The translations under genes and the position numbers were made by a program. Shown here in pieces: positions 18,670 through 28,047 of a stretch of DNA of 64,000 bases (position 1 is the first letter of the stretch; each line of letters opens with the position of its first letter). The stretch comes from CAYSCS01 sp964429695 (GTDB taxonomy: Bacteria > Acidobacteriota > Aminicenantia > Aminicenantales > Aminicenantaceae): the NCBI GenBank assembly GCA_964429695.1, contig CAYSCS010000068.1, positions 23,880-87,879 on the forward strand, read 5' to 3'. The notes under the pieces are model-generated. The model ran no database searches. It was given only the letters and a program-made list of their open reading frames with translations, and was not told where the DNA came from.

Positions 18670-19904
18670 GCTCTTTTTTTCTCTTCAGAATTTTCGATAT
18701 AAACCGCGCAAGCCATATCACCAATGATGTTGGTGGTTGTTCTGCACATATCAAGGAAGCGGTCTACTCCAAGAATGAGGGCGATACCTTCCAGGGGAAT
18801 GCCGATCTGCTTGAGAACCATCGCTAAGGTTATAATCCCGGCTGCAGGTACCCCTGCAGCTCCCACTGAAGCCAGAGTTGCCATAAACACTATGGTAATC
18901 TGATCCGTGAGATGAAGAGGAATTCCATAAATTTGGGCGATGAAAACTGAGGCAACTCCCTGATAGAGAGCAGTCCCATCCATGTTGATAGTTGCTCCAA
19001 GAGGGATGATAAAACTCGAATACTCACGCTTCACTCCTATATATTCGACACATTCCATACTCACAGGAAGGGCTGCGTTTGAGCTTGAGGTGCTAAAGGC
19101 AATGATCATGGCTTCCTTTATGGCTTTGAAGAAGAGGAGAGGATTCGTCTTCCCCAGAAACCTTACTGAAAGGCTGTTAAAAGTGAAGGTATAGATGAGA
19201 AGCCCTCCCACCACGACAAGAGAATATTTGAGAAGCGTGAAGAGGATGTGAACTCCATACTGCCCGATGACAGCTGCAATCAAAGCAAGAACTCCGTAAG
19301 GTGCAAGCTTCATGGCGATGTGGACAACCTGGATGATGGCGTCATTCACGCCATCAAGAAAGTCTATGATGATTTTAGATTTTTCCCTCTTAATCATGGT
19401 CAGGATTATCCCGAAAAGAAGGGCAAGGAAAATAACCTGGAGCATGTTACCCTCGACTAGAGCTTTTACAGGATTTGTAGGTACTATGTCTACTAATACA
19501 TCGATTGCAGAGGGCTTTTCCTCCAGAGTCTTGAGTCTCATTTGAGCCTTCGATTCATAATTCTTATAGAGCTCTGCTCTGACATTTTCATTGAGACCCG
19601 CTCCTGGTTTTACGAGATTAGCCAGAATAAGTCCCACCGAAATGGCAAGCATCGTAGTAACCATGAAATAGATTATTGCTTTTATCCCTATTCGTCCAAG
19701 CTTCCTTAAATCACCGAGGCTTGCTGTGCCCAGCATGAGTGAGACAAACACAAGCGGAACTACAATCATGGTAATCAACCGAATGAAGATGGTTCCCACC
19801 GGCTCTATCAGAGAGGCCTTTTCCCTGAAGACAAGACCGGTAGCAATTCCCAGGATTAAACCAATGAAGATTCTTGTATGGAGTTTAATCCTTATCTTTT
19901 TCAT
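18645..19904 (-). CDS. dicarboxylate/amino acid:cation symporter (DAACS, GltP/DctA type)
   Basis: 419 residues with eight hydrophobic helices and the two re-entrant loops of the GltPh fold. Visible signatures are the serine-rich STSSSNAALP loop, INMDGTALYQG, and the MCRTTTNIIGDM substrate/sodium-binding helix. The family takes up glutamate, aspartate or C4-dicarboxylates with protons or sodium across the cytoplasmic membrane. A promoter at 19944-19972 and AAGGAAAG upstream of the ATG support the start. It overlaps the radical SAM gene downstream by 25 bases. Confidence 0.9.
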   Translation of the reverse strand: MKKIRIKLHTRIFIGLILGIATGLVFREKASLIEPVGTIFIRLITMIVVPLVFVSLMLGTASLGDLRKLGRIGIKAIIYFMVTTMLAISVGLILANLVKPGAGLNENVRAELYKNYESKAQMRLKTLEEKPSAIDVLVDIVPTNPVKALVEGNMLQVIFLALLFGIILTMIKREKSKIIIDFLDGVNDAIIQVVHIAMKLAPYGVLALIAAVIGQYGVHILFTLLKYSLVVVGGLLIYTFTFNSLSVRFLGKTNPLLFFKAIKEAMIIAFSTSSSNAALPVSMECVEYIGVKREYSSFIIPLGATINMDGTALYQGVASVFIAQIYGIPLHLTDQITIVFMATLASVGAAGVPAAGIITLAMVLKQIGIPLEGIALILGVDRFLDMCRTTTNIIGDMACAVYIENSEEKKRAWTPLFTG

Positions 19905-19943
19905 CTTTCCTTAAAACCAGGTCATGAAAAAACGTTAGTGTTT

Positions 19944-19972
19944 ATGATATTGAGCTTAAAAGCCGAAGTCAA
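19944..19972 (-). promoter_or_regulatory. sigma70-type promoter for the symporter operon
   Basis: On the minus strand TTGACT (19972-19967) and TATCAT (19949-19944) are 17 bp apart, about 33 bases before the expected leader end at the ATG (19904). Confidence 0.65.
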
Positions 19973-19986
19973 TTTTTGACTAAGGC

Positions 19987-20922
19987 TCAGTACCAGTCAG
20001 GAAAGATATCGTTCCCCGGGGAGTCGAAAAGAAGTCGAGCTTCCCTACTTTGAAGGTCAAAAATGAAAAGTTTCCAGTCTCCGTTATGATCACGCTGAGA
20101 GGAAGAGTTGAAAGCGATATTCTTTCCATCGGGGGAGAAACAGGGAAAATAATCATAGGTCTTATCCCAGAAAGTGAGCCTTGTTTTCTCACTCCCATCA
20201 TGATTCATTATCCAGATGTCGCCCTTCCCATCAGCGCTGGAGTCTACATAAACAAGTTTTTTCCCGTCCCTTGAGAAACGAGCCCTGCATCCCTTTCCCC
20301 CCTCAGTCAAAAATTCTGACTTCCTCTTCTCCAGATCATAGAGCGCTACATCCCAGCCGATTGTCCTTTTTGCGGTGAATGTAAGGAGCGGTGCTGAAGG
20401 AGAAATATGGGGAATAGCGTTATTCCTTGAGAAATCGGAGATCACCTTCTTTATTTCTCCCGTAGAAAGAGAGACTTCGAAAATGTCTATTTCCTCTCTC
20501 AAGAATTTTTTTAAATGTCTTGAAAAGGCGATTCTCTTTCCATCAGGAAACCAACAGGGAGATTTTTCATCAGAAGACAAGGAAGTCGCCGCTTTTATTC
20601 CTCCGCTTTCAAGATCGAGGACAAAGATATCGTAATTTCCTTTCGGGTTTGCGGAAAAGGCAATTCTCTTCCCTTCAGGTGACCAGACAGGGTACTCATC
20701 CTCCCAGGTGTTATCGGTCAATTTCTTCAGATTCTTCCCTTCGATGAGATAAATTTCATTGTCCCCATCAAAGTTACTCTGAAAAATAATTTTTCCTTCT
20801 ATAAGAAATCTGGGGGTAAAACTCTGTTTGTTATCTTCTTCTGCAATTAAATTCCCTCCTCCCTTACATGTTCCAAGAAAAAAGAGGAAGAAAAGAGAAA
20901 ATAGAAAAGTCTTTGACTTCAT
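19987..20922 (-). CDS. TolB-like WD40/PD40 beta-propeller lipoprotein
   Basis: 311 residues from the ATG at 20922, which has AGGAGG directly upstream; a TTG at 20937 is the alternative. A signal peptide ends in LGTC, a lipobox-like site with an unusual Thr at -1. The remainder holds about six PD40 repeats with the motif FSPDGKxIAF and DNEIYL/DIWIMNHDG, as in TolB and dipeptidyl-peptidase propellers. Such proteins are periplasmic scaffolds; a substrate or partner is not evident. It starts just after the stop of the sulfatase-like gene and shares its operon. Confidence 0.75.
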   Translation of the reverse strand: MKSKTFLFSLFFLFFLGTCKGGGNLIAEEDNKQSFTPRFLIEGKIIFQSNFDGDNEIYLIEGKNLKKLTDNTWEDEYPVWSPEGKRIAFSANPKGNYDIFVLDLESGGIKAATSLSSDEKSPCWFPDGKRIAFSRHLKKFLREEIDIFEVSLSTGEIKKVISDFSRNNAIPHISPSAPLLTFTAKRTIGWDVALYDLEKRKSEFLTEGGKGCRARFSRDGKKLVYVDSSADGKGDIWIMNHDGSEKTRLTFWDKTYDYFPCFSPDGKNIAFNSSSQRDHNGDWKLFIFDLQSREARLLFDSPGNDIFPDWY

Positions 20923-20929
20923 TTCCTCC

Positions 20930-22270
20930 TCATTCAATGTAACCTAAGGCCCTGAGTCTTTCTAACTCTTTCTCTGATAGATTGGGTTTAGCATCCTTCT
21001 GATCTACTCTTAAGTAACCATACTGGTTAAAGAACTCGATATATCTTTTTTCCATTTCCTTTTGAATATGCTCTTTTTCCGCAGAAATATCTTTTCTTTC
21101 TAAAGGGTCCTTATAAATGTCGAATAAATAATTTTTTTTCAGGTTCAATTGATTCAAGAGCGGAGAGTCAACCTTTACCAGATGGTAATTATTATAAACT
21201 ACAGACCATGTTCCTAAGTGACCCTTGATGAAAAGGAATCTATTCTTTTTTCCTTCAAATAGATTTATCCCTTGAATTTCATAAGGAATGGAAAGCCCTG
21301 CTTCTGCAAGAAGAGTAGGGTAGATATCCATGAGGCTCACTGGGTATTTTATTCGCTTTGGCTTTCTTTTCGGCGAGTAGAATATCAATGGCACCCGCAC
21401 GCTGGAATTGAAGGTAAGAGGACCGTGGTTGTAGAAGAAATTATATTCTCCTAGCTCCTCTCCATGATCTGAACTAATGATGAACAGAGAATTTTTGTCA
21501 TATTGTTTTTCAAAAAAGAGGTCCACAATTTTTTTTAATTCAGAGTCGATGTATTTTATGGCTCCATCGTAGAGAGCCAGAAAATAACCTTCTTTTGTCT
21601 TCTCATCAATATATTTTCTATGACTAGCAATTATCTTTTCTTTTACCTCCATGATGACTCTTCCTTCGGGTCTCTTTTCGACAAACTCTCGGGGAGGAAG
21701 ATAAGGAGAATGTGGTTCAATGTAATGGACCCAGAGAAAGAAGGGATTAGACTTGGTTTCACTTAAAAATTTTAAGATGTTCTTGGTGATGAATGGAGTC
21801 GACTCTCTCTTCTCTTCTGTCTTTTCCCATACTTGAAGATAATCATCAAAACCCTGATTGAATTTGAATTTTTCAGATAAATTGGGATTATCAACTATGG
21901 CATAATTATAATAACCTCTGAGTTTCAGAGCTTCAGCAAGGGTAATAAATTTTTCTTTGAGAAAATCTCTATTGGGTCTGGTCTTATGGACGAAAGGGTG
22001 CAGCCCTGTCATCATGGAAGCAATGGAAGCGGAAGTTTTAGGTATAGGAGCATAGGCATATTCGAAGACTACGGTTTTTTTCGCGAATTCATCGAGATGA
22101 GGCGTTGTTTGGTAAGGGTAGCCATAGAGAGAGATGTGGTCTGCTCTTAAAGCATCTATCGTAACTAATATTATGTTAGGCAGTTCTTTCTTTTCTCTGA
22201 AGTTTTTACAAGATTTGATAAAAATAAATGAAAAAAAGAAAAGAAAAATTAAATAACCTCTCTTTTTCAC
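20930..22270 (-). CDS. sulfatase-superfamily enzyme with Thr nucleophile
   Basis: 446 residues. An N-terminal hydrophobic segment ends in KSC, so it may be a lipoprotein or a signal-anchored protein. The catalytic core shows TIDALRADHI, the nucleophile loop IPKTSASIASM and the metal site SSDHGEELGEY. Thr occupies the place of the formylglycine Cys/Ser and no CxPxR motif exists. The C-terminus ends ERLRALGYIE, shared with the relatives at 5697 and 22653. It is probably an envelope phosphohydrolase, phosphonate/phosphodiesterase or transferase. It is followed by the TolB-like propeller gene. Confidence 0.8.
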   Translation of the reverse strand: MKKRGYLIFLFFFSFIFIKSCKNFREKKELPNIILVTIDALRADHISLYGYPYQTTPHLDEFAKKTVVFEYAYAPIPKTSASIASMMTGLHPFVHKTRPNRDFLKEKFITLAEALKLRGYYNYAIVDNPNLSEKFKFNQGFDDYLQVWEKTEEKRESTPFITKNILKFLSETKSNPFFLWVHYIEPHSPYLPPREFVEKRPEGRVIMEVKEKIIASHRKYIDEKTKEGYFLALYDGAIKYIDSELKKIVDLFFEKQYDKNSLFIISSDHGEELGEYNFFYNHGPLTFNSSVRVPLIFYSPKRKPKRIKYPVSLMDIYPTLLAEAGLSIPYEIQGINLFEGKKNRFLFIKGHLGTWSVVYNNYHLVKVDSPLLNQLNLKKNYLFDIYKDPLERKDISAEKEHIQKEMEKRYIEFFNQYGYLRVDQKDAKPNLSEKELERLRALGYIE

Positions 22271-22276
22271 CCTGCT

Positions 22277-22305
22277 TATTTAACATTTTGAGCCCCCAAA
22301 GTCAA
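22277..22305 (-). promoter_or_regulatory. promoter candidate for the leftward sulfatase-like operon
   Basis: Minus-strand TTGACT (22305-22300) and a weak TAAATA (22282-22277) with 17 bp between. The -35 is good, the -10 only half matches. Confidence 0.4.
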
Positions 22306-22615
22306 ACAAATCCTTTAGAATTTCCCTTTATGGAGATATTTCTCAATTCTCGAGTTTTGAAATGCTTACTGGAATTTTATCTCTTTAATTCAAAACCAAA
22401 GCTAACACTTTTTAAGAATTTTTAATTTTTCCCCATCTGCACATAAAATTTTCTTTAAAACCCACCCTCCTTAGGAGAGAAAGAAGAAAAGGTAAAAAAT
22501 ATTATCTTTTAAGTATATTAAACCCTTTTTACATCCTTCCTTTGAAAAAAAAAGTCGACTTTTCTTTAAATTTTAATTGGCATCTATTTCTTCTCTTCCT
22601 AAGTTGATTTTCTGT

Positions 22616-22644
22616 TTTACTTACTTAAGCGCATTAGCTATAAT
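22616..22644 (+). promoter_or_regulatory. promoter with consensus -10 immediately before the ATG
   Basis: TTTACT (22616-22621) and a perfect TATAAT (22639-22644) are 17 bp apart. The expected transcript start, about 22651, falls two bases before the ATG at 22653, and no ribosome-binding site is present, so the mRNA is probably leaderless. Confidence 0.6.
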
Positions 22645-22652
22645 TTAAAAAA

Positions 22653-24557
22653 ATGAGCAAAGCAAAATTTCACTTTCATGTCATTGCCTTCGGCATCTTA
22701 ATATTATTTTTAGTTTTAATCTCCACAATCATAAAAATAAATTTATTTTCTTTTAGAAAGAACAAATCCTTTATTGAAAAAAAAGAAATCATCCCCATTG
22801 TAAAAAAGCCTTTTGATATTTTTAAAACTCATCCATTTTTTTTTGCCATTAACAATTATTATTTAGACTTTTCTGAACTTCAAAATCAATTAACCTGGAA
22901 ATTGGATGAAAACTTAGAAGGAGGATTGAATTTTGAGCTGATAATATATGTCAATAAAGAAAATGGAAAGGGAACTCTGCCAAGATTAACTACTTTTTCC
23001 TTATTTCAAAAAAATGGATATAAAGAAGAAATATTATTTCAAAAAGATATTTCTGAATTTCAATTCAAAGAGCATAAAAAATATTTTTATTTTAAAAAAA
23101 AAGTAAAGATCTTTAATAAATTTAAAGAAGGCTCTCTTCTTTGTTTTAAGTTTAATTTCCTACCTGAATATGAAAACAAACAGATTCTTTATGGAATAAC
23201 GATTCCCCAAATTGAAAATTCTAATCTTATCAATGGATTATCTGAAAAAAACCCCAATCTTCTAATTTTATCCATAGATACCCTGCGTTCTGATTTCATG
23301 GGGGTTTATAAAGCTCTATCCGGGGAATCTTTCGAATTTAGCTTCTCTCCAAATCTGGATTACTTTGCACAAAGCGCAGTCCTCTTTAAAAATGCCTATA
23401 CGCCCCTTTCCGCCACCTGGCCAGCGTTGGCTTCCCTGTTCACCTCGAAGTATCCCTTTGAGCATGGCATCATGTACAATCGAGAGCAGCTCTCATCCTA
23501 TTTTGATACGATTGCAACCCATATGCTTAATTTGGGATATTCCTCTTTATCTCTCCACGGGAATGCCTTTGGTCTGATGATTCCGGGAATTGAAGAGAAA
23601 TATGAGTTTTTTAACGATGACGTTGAATTGATTAAAGCTGCCATTCGCTTCCTCGAAAGAGACTCCCATCTTCCTTTTTTCCACTGGTATCATTTTGTAG
23701 GAGTTCACGCACCATACACTCCTCCCAAATGGGTGATGCCCATCATTGCCCGGGGGAAACAGTATCGTCAATATAAACTATCTTCAATCATGAAAGGTGA
23801 AGCTCAGGTAACGCCAGAAGACCTGGAGTATATAAGAATGCTCTATGCGGGGGAGCTTTATAACCTAGACATGGAGTTGAAAAAGATATTTGATTTCTTG
23901 AAGATAAATAATCTATGGGATAATTCTTTGATTATTGTCACCTCTGACCATGGTGAAGACCTCTATCAGCATCATAATCACTTCTATCACTATCCTTCTT
24001 TGTATAATACCTCTTTGAAAATTCCTCTCATGATTAAATTTCCTTTTCAAAGAAAACAGATTGTCATCAAGGAACCAGTTTCTCTTCTTGACCTTTTCCC
24101 TACCATAGCCAAATATTTTTCGAATGATAAACTCAAACACTACAGAGATTCAGATTTTTCAGGTCTTTCTCTGTTACCACTTCTCAAAGGAAACAAAAAA
24201 GGATTCAAAAAGAGGAATATTTTTGCTGGAGTCGAGGAATACAAAATTCTCTCTCTCTTGCATAAAGACTTGAAGGTAGTTTTTAATCCTAAAAAATTGA
24301 TCCCTTTAAATCTTGTCTCCATGCCTTATCCTTATGAAGAAATAGAACTCTACAATTTGGAGAAAGACTCACTTGAAGAAAAAAATATTTACCCCAATAA
24401 TGTGAGCTTAGCCCGAGAATTAATCAAACAAATTGAGGCATTCAGGAAAGAGCATATGGATAAAAAGAAAATTCAACCGGCTTATTTTATAAAGACCTCT
24501 AAAGATATATCCGAGACTATCCTGGAAAGACTGAGAACCCTTGGATATATAAAATAA
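22653..24557 (+). CDS. membrane-anchored sulfatase-superfamily enzyme with Thr nucleophile
   Basis: 634 residues. One N-terminal transmembrane helix (about 8-30), an uncharacterised region to about 200, then the catalytic domain with LSIDTLRSDF, nucleophile loop LSATWPALAS and metal site TSDHGEDLYQ. Again Thr replaces the Cys/Ser of classical sulfatases. The tail ERLRTLGYIK matches the two relatives in the window. The layout (anchor, spacer, catalytic domain) equals that of the gene at 5697, so these two may be recent functional equivalents. The amidohydrolase gene starts 26 bases downstream. Confidence 0.8.
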   Translation: MSKAKFHFHVIAFGILILFLVLISTIIKINLFSFRKNKSFIEKKEIIPIVKKPFDIFKTHPFFFAINNYYLDFSELQNQLTWKLDENLEGGLNFELIIYVNKENGKGTLPRLTTFSLFQKNGYKEEILFQKDISEFQFKEHKKYFYFKKKVKIFNKFKEGSLLCFKFNFLPEYENKQILYGITIPQIENSNLINGLSEKNPNLLILSIDTLRSDFMGVYKALSGESFEFSFSPNLDYFAQSAVLFKNAYTPLSATWPALASLFTSKYPFEHGIMYNREQLSSYFDTIATHMLNLGYSSLSLHGNAFGLMIPGIEEKYEFFNDDVELIKAAIRFLERDSHLPFFHWYHFVGVHAPYTPPKWVMPIIARGKQYRQYKLSSIMKGEAQVTPEDLEYIRMLYAGELYNLDMELKKIFDFLKINNLWDNSLIIVTSDHGEDLYQHHNHFYHYPSLYNTSLKIPLMIKFPFQRKQIVIKEPVSLLDLFPTIAKYFSNDKLKHYRDSDFSGLSLLPLLKGNKKGFKKRNIFAGVEEYKILSLLHKDLKVVFNPKKLIPLNLVSMPYPYEEIELYNLEKDSLEEKNIYPNNVSLARELIKQIEAFRKEHMDKKKIQPAYFIKTSKDISETILERLRTLGYIK

Positions 24558-24583
24558 ATATCCTCATATTTTAAAATAAGAAT

Positions 24584-25978
24584 ATGCAAAAAAGAATCAC
24601 AAGAAGAGATTTCATAATCAAAACATCGCACCTCTTAGGCCTCTCAGGGTTAACAGGGAGTGGAACATTTTTTCAAAGCTGTAAATTAAAAAAAGAATTC
24701 ACAATTCTTATAAAAAATGCTCAAGTCGTTGACATATTGAAAAACAAATTAATTTTTACAGATATTGGGATAACCGGCAATATCATCAAAACTATGGGAA
24801 AGATATCAGAATCGAGAGCAGAAGTTGTAATCGAAGCTAAAGGTAAATTCATTATTCCTGGATTAATCGACATGCACGTTCATTTTACTGATCAAGCTTT
24901 TTCAGAACTTTTCCTTTCAAATGGAGTGACGAGCGTCAGAGATTTAGGAAATGAAACCTCTTTCATCCTTTCATTAAGGGATAAAATAAATTCAGGAAAA
25001 CTTGAAGGGCCGAGCATCTATGCCTCAGGCCCTATCATTAACAACAGAAAGATTCCCTACGGAGCCAGTTTCTATACCATAGTGGTGAAAAATGAAGAGG
25101 AAGCGAGAAGGGTTATCCGGAGCCTAGCTGAGAAAAAGGTCGATTGGATAAAAATCTACATGACTCTACCAGGAAAACTGGTGAGAACAATAATTATGGA
25201 AGCCCAAAAAAATAATTTGCCTGTTGCTGGTCATCTGCGAAAAACAGATGCCAGGTTCGCTGCCAAATGCGGGATAAAGACCTTAGAACATACAACAGGA
25301 ATAGCAGAGGCTCTTCTTGGGAAAAAAGACTTCGTTGATGCCCCACCTCTTCAGACCATATCAGATAGAGTCTGGCTTCATGTTGATAAAACGAAATATA
25401 ATAGCCTGATTGAACTCTTGGTCAAAAAGGAAGTTTATATTCTTGCTAATCTCACTGTCTTTGAAATACTAGCCTCACCTCCAGAAAAGATTAAAGATGT
25501 TTCTGACGTTAAATTGATGCCCCCACATTTCATCAAGAAATGGAAAAACTTTATCTATTATCGAAAGAAAAATCCAGAAAACTGGAAGATGACAAAAAAT
25601 AGGATTGAAGAATTTTTACTCCTCTTCAAGAATAAAGGGGGGAAAATCCTGGCCGGGACTGATACTCCATGGCCCCTCCTTATTCCAGGAATATCGCTTC
25701 ATAGAGAATTAGAATTATTAGTTGAGGCTGGATTATCTTCACAGGAAGCGCTTTTAGCTGCAACTTTTTATCCTGCTGAGGCTCTGGGACAGATGAAAAA
25801 CATAGGAACAATCGAAGAGGGAAAAAGGGCCGATTTAATAATTCTCAAAAAAAATCCTCTTCACAACATAAGTAATACTAAGAATATAGAAATCACTATC
25901 AAGGATGGAAAAATTATTCATAGAAAAGAACAATTGCCTAGAATTCCCAACCGATATATGCCTTCTTATTTCAAATAA
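24584..25978 (+). CDS. Tat-exported amidohydrolase-superfamily protein
   Basis: 464 residues. The N-terminus carries RRDFIIK, a twin-arginine signal, and a later QSC that could be a lipobox, so a periplasmic, possibly lipid-anchored enzyme is expected. Catalytic features of the imidazolonepropionase/prolidase-like branch are present: IDMHVHF (metal HxH), DWIKIYM (bridging Lys), AGHLRKT, LEHTTG and LAGTDTPW (catalytic Asp). The pathway is probably peptide or cyclic amide hydrolysis; the substrate is unknown. It follows the sulfatase-like gene closely and shares its direction. Confidence 0.8.
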   Translation: MQKRITRRDFIIKTSHLLGLSGLTGSGTFFQSCKLKKEFTILIKNAQVVDILKNKLIFTDIGITGNIIKTMGKISESRAEVVIEAKGKFIIPGLIDMHVHFTDQAFSELFLSNGVTSVRDLGNETSFILSLRDKINSGKLEGPSIYASGPIINNRKIPYGASFYTIVVKNEEEARRVIRSLAEKKVDWIKIYMTLPGKLVRTIIMEAQKNNLPVAGHLRKTDARFAAKCGIKTLEHTTGIAEALLGKKDFVDAPPLQTISDRVWLHVDKTKYNSLIELLVKKEVYILANLTVFEILASPPEKIKDVSDVKLMPPHFIKKWKNFIYYRKKNPENWKMTKNRIEEFLLLFKNKGGKILAGTDTPWPLLIPGISLHRELELLVEAGLSSQEALLAATFYPAEALGQMKNIGTIEEGKRADLIILKKNPLHNISNTKNIEITIKDGKIIHRKEQLPRIPNRYMPSYFK

Positions 25979-26072
25979 TTAAAGCAAACAATAATTTGGT
26001 GCTAATAACCTCGGAAGAGCCTAAATCTAATAAAGAGAGTAAAAATAATTCTCACAAGGGGAAAAAGTCACA

Positions 26073-26101
26073 TTGACAAGAATAATTTGTTTGGATAATA
26101 T
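26073..26101 (+). promoter_or_regulatory. sigma70-type promoter for the second propeller/BACON gene
   Basis: TTGACA at 26073-26078 and TAATAT at 26096-26101, spacer 17 bp. The start near 26108 gives a 25-base leader carrying the ribosome site. Confidence 0.7.
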
Positions 26102-26132
26102 ACGTCCTAAATTTTGAATGGAGGTCAAGAAA

Positions 26133-27932
26133 ATGAAAGGATGGAAAAAATCACTTATGATTTCAATAATATTAATTTTAATTTCTTCCAGCCTCCATGG
26201 TTCAAGAAACATATCTCGCAGTCAAGCAGGAAGCGGAGCTCCAGCTGTTGCGGTGAACAAGGATGGAGTAGTGCTTGTAGTGTGGGTTGAAGATGTAAAC
26301 AAGGATGAAAATGCTGGAACTCTCTTTTATAGCGTTTATAAAAATAATGAATGGACAGACCCGAGAAATCTCGGAATCACTCTCTACTTAGCATGGACGC
26401 CACAACTCGATGTTGATGCCCAAGGCAATTTTCATCTTGCTTATGCCGATGGTGCATCAAGACTCAATAGAGAAGTGTATCACTGCGTCTATAACCCTCA
26501 GTCAGGATGGGGGAAATCTTCGATGATCTGGCTCAGCCCTGAAAACTCAGCTTGGCATAAAATAGATGTCGAGGAAGATAGAGTTTATATTGTCTGGTTC
26601 CATGAACATGCAGGAATATATGAAGGGTCAGATATTGTCATGCAATCCAAAAGAATAGATGATTCTTCATGGCCAAGCCTTTATGAAAGGCTCTCTTATA
26701 CTGCCCAAGCCTTAAGCATACATCCTGCTTTTAAAGTAAAAAATAACATAGTGCACGCTGTGTGGATGGAAGGTTCACCTCTTCATGCGCCCTGGAGACT
26801 CTTCTACAAGGAGGCAGAAAGAGGGTCTAACTGGATGACAGTTCCTCATGTAGAGATATCTTCCCTTGGGTATTATCCTGAGCTCGAAATAGATGACAAG
26901 GGTAATATTCATGTTGTTTATTCCAACCGTACAGGAAACTTTTTTTATCGAAAAAAGGTTGCTCAAGGTGGATGGAAACCCGTTGAGATAATATCAAATA
27001 GATATGCTCCACTCCAGTTTGGAGATATTAGATACAACAACAATGTGCTTGTTGCTGTTTGGGTTCAAACAGAGCTACAAGGAACATCTGTCTATTACTC
27101 AAAGAAAAGCGTTGATGGGAAATGGGATATTCCAACTCAAATCGAACAGGGACATGATGCCTTTCTTCCCAAGCTATGGCTTGATGACAATGGGTATGCC
27201 CATTTTGTATGGAAAGATAGAGGAGAGATTTTCTATGAAAAAATCTCTATCCCGATTCCTGACCCCTTCTTAAGAATCAACCCTGAATCTCTTTCTTTCA
27301 CAGTTGAGGGAGAAAATCCGGAACCTGGTACCCTTTCAGTAAAAAACATAGGAGAGAAGCCATTAAGTTATAGAGTTCAGGTCGATCAAACCTGGTTGAA
27401 TGTGGCGCCAGGATCTGGAAGATTGGAGAAAGACGAAGAAGATGTACTCCAGTGTACAGTGGATGCAATCGAACTTGATGAGGGAACTTACACAGGACGT
27501 ATAGAGGTCTCCAGTACCCAAGCTATAAATAGCCCACAATATGTGAATGTAACTTTAGAAGTCCTTGCTCCGCCCATATATCCGCCTTTAAATTTTAAAG
27601 GAGAATTATTAGAAAATAAGGCTTTATTCTTCCGTGAATACCTCCACCATCTTAGTTGGGAGCCCAATCCCCTAAACCGTGATATTGAGCATTATCGATT
27701 ATATGAGATTGACGGTGTCAACCGAATATTACTTGAAGAGTTCTCTTCCTCGACGTTTGAATTCACACGCAGAAACATAGATCCTTCCAAAACATATACT
27801 TATGAACTTTGGGCGGTGGATAAAAAGGGGCGCATGAGTAACGAACCTGCTACACTCGAAATGAGCGGCTCCTTAAGCGTAACTTTAAGCAAAGAAAAAT
27901 CTAGTTCATCTGGAAGTCAAAAAGGAAATTAA
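26133..27932 (+). CDS. secreted beta-propeller protein with one BACON-like domain and Fn3-like tail
   Basis: 599 residues from the ATG at 26133, chosen because GGAGGT stands seven bases upstream; the ATG at 26118 overlaps that site. Signal peptide, then a propeller of about seven blades with VVWVEDV and YY motifs, then one BACON-like domain (about residues 380-480, W(L)NVAPGSG core), then an Fn3-like module. It is a paralogue of the 367-2850 protein, which has three BACON copies, and both keep the same order of domains. A surface glycan-binding role is likely but unproven. Confidence 0.8.
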   Translation: MKGWKKSLMISIILILISSSLHGSRNISRSQAGSGAPAVAVNKDGVVLVVWVEDVNKDENAGTLFYSVYKNNEWTDPRNLGITLYLAWTPQLDVDAQGNFHLAYADGASRLNREVYHCVYNPQSGWGKSSMIWLSPENSAWHKIDVEEDRVYIVWFHEHAGIYEGSDIVMQSKRIDDSSWPSLYERLSYTAQALSIHPAFKVKNNIVHAVWMEGSPLHAPWRLFYKEAERGSNWMTVPHVEISSLGYYPELEIDDKGNIHVVYSNRTGNFFYRKKVAQGGWKPVEIISNRYAPLQFGDIRYNNNVLVAVWVQTELQGTSVYYSKKSVDGKWDIPTQIEQGHDAFLPKLWLDDNGYAHFVWKDRGEIFYEKISIPIPDPFLRINPESLSFTVEGENPEPGTLSVKNIGEKPLSYRVQVDQTWLNVAPGSGRLEKDEEDVLQCTVDAIELDEGTYTGRIEVSSTQAINSPQYVNVTLEVLAPPIYPPLNFKGELLENKALFFREYLHHLSWEPNPLNRDIEHYRLYEIDGVNRILLEEFSSSTFEFTRRNIDPSKTYTYELWAVDKKGRMSNEPATLEMSGSLSVTLSKEKSSSSGSQKGN

Positions 27933-28047
27933 CAGAGAAGGATAATTTTTTTTGACTAGCCTAGCCAAGAAATGTTCGTTACCGATCTAAGTTATCTCGA
28001 GATTAAAATAATTTGAAGGATGATATTTTTATCTATTAACCTTGGAG

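Larger units (their letters stand above)
22271..22652. other. 382-bp divergent intergenic region
   Basis: Very AT-rich spacer between two divergently transcribed sulfatase-like genes. It contains a leftward promoter candidate (22277-22305) and a rightward one (22616-22644). No gene, RNA or repeat was seen in between. Confidence 0.6.

Noticed and set aside
5697..24557. Classical sulfatase/sulfated-polysaccharide locus
   Set aside because: All three enzymes lack the Cys/Ser of CxPxR, and no typical SusC/SusD pair or glycoside hydrolase is present.
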